Assembly (NCBI GenBank): GCA_030616125.1
Contig: JAUWXZ010000037.1
Coordinates: 1-6,264, forward strand
Origin: Candidatus Aenigmatarchaeota archaeon
GTDB taxonomy: Archaea > Aenigmatarchaeota > Aenigmatarchaeia > CG10238-14 > SCSR01
Direction of reading: 5' to 3'
DNA: 6,264 nucleotides
Part shown: piece after piece, positions 1 through 4,345 of the stretch
Position numbering within the stretch: position 1 is the stretch's first letter
How the letters are laid out: each line of letters starts with the position of its first letter
Translations under genes and position numbers: made by a program
The notes under the pieces: generated by a model
Database searches by the model: none
What the model was told of the DNA's origin: nothing
The model's input: the letters and a program-made list of their open reading frames with translations, nothing else

Positions 1-1
1 G

Positions 2-715
2 AAAGGTTTGACTTTATGTGGTATAGAGAAAGCTAAAGCTGCAGATAGAATTTATATTGAGCTGTATACAAGCAAATGGCACGGAAATCTACAAAACTTG
101 GAGAAATTAATTGGTAAAAAAGTTGAATTATTAACAAGAAAAGATTTAGAGGAAAAATCTGATAAAATTCTAGACCTAGCTAAAACTCAAAACATCATAA
201 TTTTTGTTCCTGGTGATCCTATGATAGCCACCACTCACATTTCTCTTATTCAACAAGCTAGAGAACTTGAAATTAAAACCAAAATAATTCACAATGCGTC
301 AATTATTTCTGCAATTGGTGAGACAGGCTTACATCTGTACAAGTTTGGTCCCATGGTTACTATTCCATTTCCTGAAAAAACTAAGGACAAATTACCAGAA
401 TCCATTTATGAGATAATTAAAATGAATAACGCCAGAGGTTTACACACTTTGTGCTTGCTAGATATAGAAGAAGAAAGATGCATGTCACCAAAAGAAGCAA
501 TTAAAATTTTGCTCGAAATCGAGGAAAAAAGAAAAGAAGGAGTTTTTACCGAAGATTCTGAAATACTGGTTTTTTCAAGAGCAGGAAGTGATGAGCCATT
601 AATCATTTATGGAAAGGTTAAGGAATTGTCTAATAAGGATTTTGGAAGTCCAGCAGTCCTAATAATCCCTGGAGTGTTGCATTTTACTGAAAGGGAAATG
701 CTTAAGTTACTATAA
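2..715 (+). CDS. dphB: Diphthine synthase (DphB/Dph5), 5'-truncated
   Basis: S-adenosylmethionine-dependent methyltransferase that methylates the modified histidine of translation elongation factor 2 during diphthamide synthesis; a cytosolic enzyme. The open frame runs in from the window edge (visible start KGLTLCGIEKA), and the usual N-terminus of about 16 residues (MLYLIGLGL-type) is missing. The in-frame TTG at position 8 is therefore not the real start. Family hallmarks are clear: the SAM-site motif GDPMIATTH (202-240 region), then NASIISAIGETGLHLY and FGPMVTIPF, then LLDIEEERCMSPKEA, SRAGSDEP, and the C-terminal IPGVLHFTEREML. With the missing start restored the length would be near 250 residues, normal for the family. 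It belongs to the tetrapyrrole methylase fold. All key motifs are intact, so it is probably functional. It ends 49 bases before the next gene, which has its own TATA box, so the two need not be co-transcribed. Confidence 0.96.
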   Translation, partial: KGLTLCGIEKAKAADRIYIELYTSKWHGNLQNLEKLIGKKVELLTRKDLEEKSDKILDLAKTQNIIIFVPGDPMIATTHISLIQQARELEIKTKIIHNASIISAIGETGLHLYKFGPMVTIPFPEKTKDKLPESIYEIIKMNNARGLHTLCLLDIEEERCMSPKEAIKILLEIEEKRKEGVFTEDSEILVFSRAGSDEPLIIYGKVKELSNKDFGSPAVLIIPGVLHFTEREMLKLL

Positions 716-722
716 GCAATAG

Positions 723-734
723 TTTTAAATACTT
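723..734 (+). promoter_or_regulatory. TATA box for the 765-1241 gene
   Basis: TTTTAAATACTT lies just after the dphB stop codon. Its centre is about 36 bases before the ATG at 765. Archaeal transcription normally starts about 25-27 bases downstream of the box centre, giving a predicted start near 753-757 and a leader of roughly ten bases. The same eleven bases TTTTAAATACT occur before the plus-strand gene at 3759, which supports it as a genuine promoter element of this genome. Confidence 0.6.
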
Positions 735-753
735 ACTGGTAGTAACAAAATAT

Positions 754-758
754 AGTGG
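754..758 (+). promoter_or_regulatory. Candidate ribosome binding site (AGTGG)
   Basis: AGTGG sits six bases before the ATG at 765. It resembles the GGTGA core of archaeal Shine-Dalgarno sequences and recurs as AGTGG or AGTGA 4-6 bases before several other starts in this window (3759, 1835 minus, 5044 minus). It supports the ATG at 765 as the start. Confidence 0.4.
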
Positions 759-764
759 GAATAT

Positions 765-1241
765 ATGGCAGACGTAGAAAATATTAGTGAAATGCAAAAA
801 TATCTGTTTGATGAATTTCCTCAAGCTGTTGCTTTAAAAGGAGAAGTTAAAGCAATAAAAAAAAGATCGGAAAAATTAGAACCTTATGCTGAATTGCGCA
901 GAATTAAAGATGGATTCAAAAACGCTCTTTATGGAGAAAGAAGAGATATAAAATCAGCTTTTAAATTGCTTAAGTCTTACGGGGATAGATTAAGAGGCTT
1001 ACAAAGCAGAGAAGATTTAGATCCCACCGTTAGAGCTTATGTAAAGGAGGAATTGAAAAATTTGGGACCTGTATATGGTTTTATGGTTGAAAGTGAAATT
1101 GTTCATGTTGTGTCAGAAGCTTCTCATATAAGAGAAGTTGCATATGCAACAATAGAAGGGACTAGCGAACAAATAAATGATCTGACAAACACCTGTGAAG
1201 ATCTTAAAAATTGGAGAAAATCTTTAGCCAAGAAAAAATAA
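765..1241 (+). CDS. Small soluble helical protein of unknown function
   Basis: I do not recognise this 158-residue protein. It has no hydrophobic segment long enough to cross a membrane, no signal peptide and a single cysteine. The sequence is strongly charged, ends in a lysine cluster (LAKKK) and looks almost wholly alpha-helical. A basic stretch around residues 28-52 (KAIKKRSEKLEPYAELRRIK) is followed by a run rich in K/R/E (LYGERRDIKSAFKLLKSYGDRLRGL). The C-terminal third, from about residue 105, is more hydrophobic (VHVVSEASHIREVAYATI). Start: the ATG has a TATA box 30-42 bases upstream and AGTGG six bases upstream. It follows dphB on the same strand but carries its own promoter. It is convergent with the membrane gene ending at 1254, with 12 bases between the two stops. 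The coding call is firm because of length, codon pattern and promoter; function is open. Confidence 0.85.
   Translation: MADVENISEMQKYLFDEFPQAVALKGEVKAIKKRSEKLEPYAELRRIKDGFKNALYGERRDIKSAFKLLKSYGDRLRGLQSREDLDPTVRAYVKEELKNLGPVYGFMVESEIVHVVSEASHIREVAYATIEGTSEQINDLTNTCEDLKNWRKSLAKKK
1233..1238 (-). terminator. Possible T-tract terminator for the minus-strand membrane genes
   Basis: A run of six T on the minus strand lies 16-21 bases past the stop codon of the membrane gene ending at 1254. Archaeal RNA polymerase terminates at T-rich tracts without needing a hairpin. The tract overlaps the last lysine codons of the convergent gene (AAGAAAAAA), so it may simply reflect lysine codons. Confidence 0.3.
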
Positions 1242-1253
1242 GCTAAGACTATA

Positions 1254-1835
1254 TCATTCCTCAGAAGGAACTATTCTGTAACCTCTTGGTTTTTTTCCTT
1301 CTTCGCCACCACTCTTAACAATAAATGCAACTATCAATATAATGATTGCAAATGCGATAATTATAACAATATCGCCAGAAGACAAACCTATTGCTGGAAG
1401 ACCTACTGTAGCGATTTCTTCAACCCCAGGGAATATTGCCAACCCTCCAGCAGAAATGTACATTCCAATACCCAGCAATGCAGCAATAAAAACAATCCAT
1501 TTTGCTGCCCCAGGAAATTCTTTTTTTCCCGTTATCGGGACTAGCACATAAATGAGCATTATAATTGCTATTATGCTTATCAAAATTGTTACCACCTGAC
1601 CGAAAAAGTTAGCAAAGAATTGAGCTAATGTTATTCCAGCAGGAGTATAGATTAAGATAAAAGCTGAAACACACAAACCGATAATTGCGTTTAATCCTCT
1701 TCCTCCAGATGTTTCGCCAAAGATTTTTGTTTTGTTTAACAAACCATAAAGAATTGCGAAAACTATGATGAATGGCAAATAATATTGGAATACCCCCATA
1801 CTCTGAAGAAACTCTATAATTCCAGCAAAATCCAT
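1254..1835 (-). CDS. Five-helix membrane protein, tandem paralog family, copy 3
   Basis: A 193-residue integral membrane protein of unrecognised family. Predicted helices lie near residues 18-33, 48-70, 81-103, 112-136 and 152-173. The N-terminal signature matches the two upstream genes: G-V-F-Q-Y-Y-L-P-F at 14-22, then YGLLNKTKIFG at 30-40, a short glycine-rich loop, and helix 2 opening with LNAIIGL. The C-terminus is a basic, charged tail (GGEEGKKPRGYRIVPSEE) not seen in its paralogs and presumably cytoplasmic. Start choice: the frame is open to a TTG at 1859, but the ATG at 1835 aligns exactly with the paralog N-termini, lies four bases after the upstream stop, and has AGTGAT just before it. 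I infer the three paralogs form or contribute to one membrane complex; the activity is unknown. Confidence 0.88.
   Translation of the reverse strand: MDFAGIIEFLQSMGVFQYYLPFIIVFAILYGLLNKTKIFGETSGGRGLNAIIGLCVSAFILIYTPAGITLAQFFANFFGQVVTILISIIAIIMLIYVLVPITGKKEFPGAAKWIVFIAALLGIGMYISAGGLAIFPGVEEIATVGLPAIGLSSGDIVIIIAFAIIILIVAFIVKSGGEEGKKPRGYRIVPSEE
1290..1296 (+). terminator. Possible T-tract terminator for the plus-strand gene
   Basis: Seven consecutive T, followed by a pyrimidine-rich stretch, occur about 50 bases after the stop codon at 1241. This could end transcripts coming from dphB and the 158-residue gene. It lies inside the convergent membrane gene, where it corresponds to lysine codons (GKKPRG), so the match may be incidental. 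Confidence 0.25.
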
Positions 1836-1839
1836 CCAA

Positions 1840-1844
1840 TCACT
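1840..1844 (-). promoter_or_regulatory. Ribosome binding site deciding the start at 1835
   Basis: Reading the minus strand, AGTGA (followed by TTGG and then ATG) overlaps the TGA stop of the preceding gene. The GTGAT core matches five of the six bases of the archaeal GGTGAT consensus. With the adjacent GGAGGAAAAA upstream it explains re-initiation at ATG 1835 rather than at the TTG at 1859. Confidence 0.5.
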
Positions 1845-2388
1845 TTTTTCCTCCAACAAACATTATTACGACAACTGTTCCTATCATTAATGATATAATA
1901 ATTACAATAGATATAAGTTCTTCTCCAGGCACACCTACCGTGATACCACCAGGAATGAAAACACTGATCAAGCCACTGGAAAGAAGAATAGCGCCACCTA
2001 TTAAAAGTCCAGCAATTACTATAACTCCAACTCCCCAACCAGTTTTTATTTTTTCACCAATATGTTTTGGTAAATTTTCTGGTAGGAACGTTCCAGCAAT
2101 AAGCAAGGCAATAACTACCACAAGTATTGCGACAGTTCCCTGGAAAAAGAAAGCCGCTAGTTGAGTTTCAACATCTATTCCTAGCAGAACAGGAGATGCC
2201 CAAACCATGAAGGCAGCTACTAAAGCAACCACTGCGTTAACTGTAATATTCTTTTCTGGTGGGCCAAACAACTTTGTTTTTCTTAACAAACCATAAAAAA
2301 CTGCAGCAGTGAGCATGAATGGAAATAGAAATTGAAATGCCCCTATATCCTTGAGCCTTAATACTACTGTTTCAAATGGGGATACCAT
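1840..2388 (-). CDS. Five-helix membrane protein, tandem paralog family, copy 2
   Basis: A 182-residue integral membrane protein of unrecognised family, clearly a paralog of the genes on both sides. Predicted helices lie near residues 18-35, 48-71, 84-102, 119-145 and 158-178. The N-terminal block reads GAFQFLFPF (16-24), then AAVFYGLLRKTKLFG (28-42), nearly identical to the upstream copy; helix 2 opens with ITVNAVVAL. The loop between helices 3 and 4 is basic (PENLPKHIGEKIKT), and a Gly/Pro-rich loop separates helices 4 and 5. It ends abruptly in GGKK. The ATG overlaps the upstream stop by one base (TAATG), a classic translational-coupling arrangement, and a GGTG repeat lies seven bases before it. 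It should therefore be made in step with copy 1. No catalytic motif, signal peptide or metal-binding cluster is visible. Confidence 0.93.
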   Translation of the reverse strand: MVSPFETVVLRLKDIGAFQFLFPFMLTAAVFYGLLRKTKLFGPPEKNITVNAVVALVAAFMVWASPVLLGIDVETQLAAFFFQGTVAILVVVIALLIAGTFLPENLPKHIGEKIKTGWGVGVIVIAGLLIGGAILLSSGLISVFIPGGITVGVPGEELISIVIIISLMIGTVVVIMFVGGKK

Positions 2389-2933
2389 TATTCTACACCA
2401 CCACCAATCGCACTGGCAACTATTATCAATATAATAAATATTATTAGCGCAACAATAATGATTATAACATCACTCGAAACTCCAGCTCCCCCTGCATCTC
2501 CTGAAGCTTCCGAAGGAAAACCACCAATTAAAATAGTGAGCAAACCACTAGTTATGAGGAGAACTATCCCCACCACAATCATAGTATAAAGTGCAGTTCT
2601 TCTTGTAAACATCTCAGTCAAAGATTTTGTTAGGTCTGGGTAAAAGAGGCCCGCTATTAAGACTCCCATTCCAATCATCAAAATCCAAACGGTTGCTTGG
2701 GTGAAAAATGTTGATAGGGGCGTACCTAAAGCCACACCAACTAGTTTTGGAAAACCAAATAACATAAAAGCAATGCATATGGCCAAAACACCATTTATAG
2801 TGACAGATTCTCCAAGAAGTTTTGTCTTTCTCAATAAACCATAAAAAATTGCAGCTGTAATGATAAAAGGAAAAAGAAAATCATAAAACCCTAAATCTAT
2901 CAGTTTTTCGGCAACTAATTCAAATGGATTCAT
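2388..2933 (-). CDS. Five-helix membrane protein, tandem paralog family, copy 1
   Basis: A 181-residue integral membrane protein of unrecognised family. An amphipathic N-terminus (MNPFELVAEKLIDLG) precedes helix 1, whose entry is FYDFLFPF (16-23) and exit is YGLLRKTKLLG (31-41). Helices lie near 19-34, 46-68, 81-98, 112-139 and 155-177. The 3-4 loop is basic (MFTRRTA). The 4-5 loop is unusually Gly/Ala/Ser-rich (PSEASGDAGGAGVSS), suggesting a flexible, probably extracytoplasmic segment. Identity to copy 2 is strongest from residue 15 to about 58; the later helices conserve topology more than sequence. A possible internal TATA box lies 28-37 bases before the ATG, with a leader too short for a strong ribosome site (only AAGGG is nearby). 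The gene is followed, with a one-base overlap, by copy 2. Confidence 0.93.
   Translation of the reverse strand: MNPFELVAEKLIDLGFYDFLFPFIITAAIFYGLLRKTKLLGESVTINGVLAICIAFMLFGFPKLVGVALGTPLSTFFTQATVWILMIGMGVLIAGLFYPDLTKSLTEMFTRRTALYTMIVVGIVLLITSGLLTILIGGFPSEASGDAGGAGVSSDVIIIIVALIIFIILIIVASAIGGGVE
2396..2405 (-). promoter_or_regulatory. GGTG-repeat ribosome binding site before copy 2
   Basis: On the minus strand GGTGGTGGTG, encoding the terminal glycines of copy 1, lies seven bases before the ATG at 2388. It contains the GGTG core complementary to the 3' end of archaeal 16S rRNA. With the TAATG stop-start overlap it indicates coupled translation. Confidence 0.45.
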
Positions 2934-2960
2934 TTTCGTCCCTTAATGATTCTTTTGCTA

Positions 2961-2970
2961 AAAATTTAAG
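2961..2970 (-). promoter_or_regulatory. Possible internal TATA box before paralog copy 1
   Basis: CTTAAATTTT on the minus strand lies in the 60-base gap between the coiled-coil membrane gene (stop at 2994) and copy 1 (ATG at 2933). Its centre is about 32 bases before the ATG, so transcription would begin within about six bases of the start codon, giving a nearly leaderless mRNA. The local AT-richness makes this only suggestive. Confidence 0.35.
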
Positions 2971-2993
2971 TTTGTTATTTATCTTAGCTTGGA

Positions 2994-3458
2994 TTATCTT
3001 TTTGCAATTTCCATTTCAAGGTCCAATTCTCTTATTTGTTCAATTAGAGATCTCATTTTTTCTTTATCTTGTTTGTCTCTAGCTTTTTTTAATTCTTTTA
3101 AAAGTTTTTCTCTTCTTTTATACAAATTTTCTAGTTTTTTTTCTGGAAAAGACTTATAGAATGATTTTTTTGTTGCTCCAAATCCCCACGCTAAAGCCCC
3201 AAGAATAAAGACCACTGCAAATATCGCTATTGTAAATGAAGCGATTGACTTAGCAAGCCAAGTTGTCATCCAGCCGAATAAACCGCCATACCATGCAAAA
3301 AAAGTAAAACTCAAGGAAAGAACTAGATTAGTTTTTTTTGGAAAAAGTTTTATCAAGGTCAATATTGCGAAAAAAATGGTAAAAGTTAAAAGAAATGGTA
3401 AAACAATATTTGGAAATAATTCATAAATAGAAACTGGTAAGTATTCTTCCAAAACCAT
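2994..3458 (-). CDS. Three-helix membrane protein with C-terminal coiled coil
   Basis: A 154-residue protein, family not recognised. Predicted membrane helices lie near residues 15-37, 44-66 and 70-93, followed by a strongly charged tail (about 96-154) rich in K, E and R that should form a cytoplasmic coiled coil or helical hairpin (EKKLENLYKRREKLLKELKK). Helix 1 carries NIVLPFLL, matching the LPF entry of the downstream paralogs; helix 2 opens KKTNLVLSL, matching their Asn-start. I infer it is a shortened relative in which helices 4-5 are replaced by a coiled coil. Its last third resembles that of the gene at 4346-5044 (REL-x-LEME-x-x-KR against REIIKLEME-x-x-KLR). It is the first gene of this block, 60 bases before copy 1. 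It has no visible ribosome site and lies under a very AT-rich upstream region, suggesting a leaderless mRNA. Confidence 0.9.
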   Translation of the reverse strand: MVLEEYLPVSIYELFPNIVLPFLLTFTIFFAILTLIKLFPKKTNLVLSLSFTFFAWYGGLFGWMTTWLAKSIASFTIAIFAVVFILGALAWGFGATKKSFYKSFPEKKLENLYKRREKLLKELKKARDKQDKEKMRSLIEQIRELDLEMEIAKR

Positions 3459-3551
3459 ATATTAAATATTTCGATTTAGATTAATTAATGAAATTATTTG
3501 AATAACAAAATAATTACTACTTAATTATTATTTTTAAATATTTATATTTGT

Positions 3552-3580
3552 ATTCAATTTTTGAATCAAATTTTTGAATT
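3552..3580. repeat. Inverted/direct repeats, possible operator
   Basis: ATTCAA-TTT-TTGAAT at 3552-3566 is a perfect six-base inverted repeat with a three-base centre. It abuts a second palindrome, TCAAA-TT-TTTGA (3566-3577), and TTTTTGAAT is directly repeated (3558-3566 and 3571-3579). The spacing of about 13 bases between repeats is close to a helical turn and a quarter. Such arrays can bind dimeric regulators, but the AT-rich context makes chance palindromes common. Confidence 0.3.
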
Positions 3581-3595
3581 TGGAATCAATTCACT

Positions 3596-3707
3596 ACTCT
3601 GCGTGGTGGTATTTCAATAAATCCCAGCCCCGACGTTGAAGTCAATGCCCAAACTTTTAAAGACTTTTTGTGCAGGAAAGAGTTTTTGGGCAAAGCTCCG
3701 GCATTCG
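3596..3707. other. GC-richer patch with stem potential (candidate structured RNA or relic)
   Basis: About 112 bases of clearly higher G+C than the surroundings. GCCCAAA (3647-3653) pairs perfectly with TTTGGGC (3685-3691), enclosing a 31-base loop. Alternatively AATGCC (3644-3649) pairs with GGCATT (3700-3705), and the two pairings share bases, so they compete. A smaller stem ATTT-CAAT-AAAT (3611-3622), extendable by GG/CC with a bulge, lies upstream. An upstream TATA run at 3531-3546 could drive a plus-strand transcript. I do not recognise a tRNA, 5S, SRP, RNase P, C/D or H/ACA signature. It could equally be a decayed gene fragment. Strand is not decided. Confidence 0.3.
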
Positions 3708-3711
3708 TTAA

Positions 3712-3722
3712 TTTTAAATACT
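3712..3722 (+). promoter_or_regulatory. TATA box for the 3759-4340 gene
   Basis: TTTTAAATACT is identical to the box before the gene at 765. Its centre is about 42 bases before the ATG at 3759, predicting a transcription start near 3742-3745 and a leader of about 15 bases. That leader contains AGTGG (3750-3754) four bases before the ATG. Confidence 0.6.
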
Positions 3723-3749
3723 TTTCCATTCTTATATTTACTATCTTAA

Positions 3750-3754
3750 AGTGG
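3750..3754 (+). promoter_or_regulatory. Candidate ribosome binding site (AGTGG)
   Basis: AGTGG followed by TAAT and the ATG. The context AGTGG-x-AATAT is shared almost exactly with the leader of the gene at 765, which supports both starts. Confidence 0.4.
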
Positions 3755-3758
3755 TAAT

Positions 3759-4340
3759 ATGTTTGGGAAAAAAAAGGAGCCAATAACTGAGATAGGAAGA
3801 GATGACCATACAACAAAGCTTATTGAAAAAATGAAAGATACAGTAAGCAAAAAAGCTCGAACAAAAGATAAATCAACATGTAAAAGTGATTATTGGAACG
3901 GATTCGCAGCTGTATTAAAACAACTAGCATACGCGAACTTTGAACCCGAAGATGGAATAGTTTTTAATGCATCATATGAACAAATTAAAGAAGTTACAAA
4001 AGAAATGCGCGGAGTAACTAGAAAGCGTATAAAACCCATCATGGGTTCTAAGGAGATAAATAAAGGAGAAGTAAGAATATCGCCAGATGGAGCAACATAT
4101 TGGGATGTCAAGGATGGGAATGTTGTTGAAATTTATCCTACTAAGATACCAGGAATGGCTAAAAAAACTGTTAGAATCGATAAGAAAGCTTTGGATGAAC
4201 CTTTCCCTGAAAGTTTGACTATTAGATTGTATTATCCACATGCGTTGATGTTATTTGGAAGTATTTCAGCAAAAGGAGAAAAAATAGAAGAAGGTAAGGT
4301 TTTTAAGGCCAATTATGAAATTAGAAAAGTACAAGACTAA
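3759..4340 (+). CDS. Soluble basic protein of unknown function inside the membrane-gene island
   Basis: I do not recognise this 193-residue protein. It has no membrane helix and no signal peptide. Residues 1-45 are very basic and probably disordered or helical (MFGKKKEP, then KKARTKDKSTCK). A helical part follows, near 45-85 (WNGFAAVLKQLAYANF, then SYEQIKEVTKEM). The second half, from about 90, looks beta-rich with alternating hydrophobic and charged residues (NKGEVRISPDGATYWDVKDGNVVEIYP), ending with YYPHALMLFGSISAKG. The basic N-terminus could contact nucleic acid or acidic lipid, but this is inference. It has its own TATA box and leader and runs opposite to the flanking membrane genes, ending only five bases from the convergent stop at 4346. 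The start is well supported. It may be a regulator or partner of the island, or an unrelated insertion. Confidence 0.88.
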   Translation: MFGKKKEPITEIGRDDHTTKLIEKMKDTVSKKARTKDKSTCKSDYWNGFAAVLKQLAYANFEPEDGIVFNASYEQIKEVTKEMRGVTRKRIKPIMGSKEINKGEVRISPDGATYWDVKDGNVVEIYPTKIPGMAKKTVRIDKKALDEPFPESLTIRLYYPHALMLFGSISAKGEKIEEGKVFKANYEIRKVQD

Positions 4341-4345
4341 TAATT

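Larger units (their letters stand above)
3459..3758. other. 300-base divergent intergenic region: AT-rich repeats plus GC-richer patch
   Basis: This gap separates the divergent genes at 3458 (minus) and 3759 (plus) and must hold both promoters. Its first 130 bases are almost all A/T with several overlapping TATA-like runs (for example TTTTTAAATATTTATA at 3531-3546) and short inverted repeats. From about 3596 to 3707 base composition shifts to roughly 45% G+C, higher than the genes on either side, with complementary segments. The last 50 bases contain the promoter of the 3759 gene. A 47-codon minus-strand frame starting ATG at 3729 and ending at 3586 crosses the patch, and the plus strand is also open there without an ATG. 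I do not call either as a gene, since no ribosome site or recognisable product supports them. Confidence 0.7.

Noticed and set aside
8..10. TTG at position 8 as the start of dphB
   Set aside because: The frame is open to the window edge and conserved N-terminal family sequence (KGL before TLCGIE) precedes it, so the gene is truncated by the window.
1342..2164. Plus-strand open frames opposite the membrane genes (for example 1342-1551 and 1940-2164)
   Set aside because: They are antisense shadows with low-complexity Ile/Pro/Thr-rich products typical of the complement of hydrophobic coding sequence.
3596..3707. tRNA or other standard RNA gene
   Set aside because: The stretch TTCAATAAATCC resembles a T-arm loosely, but no acceptor stem, D-arm or anticodon arm can be drawn on either strand; no C/D or H/ACA boxes were found.
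3586..3816. Minus-strand open frame (76 codons, or 47 from ATG 3729) crossing the intergenic patch and the start of the 3759 gene
   Set aside because: It overlaps the well-supported promoter and start of the plus-strand gene, lacks a ribosome site and has no recognisable product. The shorter 47-codon form cannot be excluded and is mentioned under the patch.
4033..4047. Perfect 7+1+7 palindrome AACCCAT-C-ATGGGTT
   Set aside because: It lies within the coding sequence of the 3759-4340 gene (codons for K-P-I-M-G), with no nearby partner sites; most likely chance.
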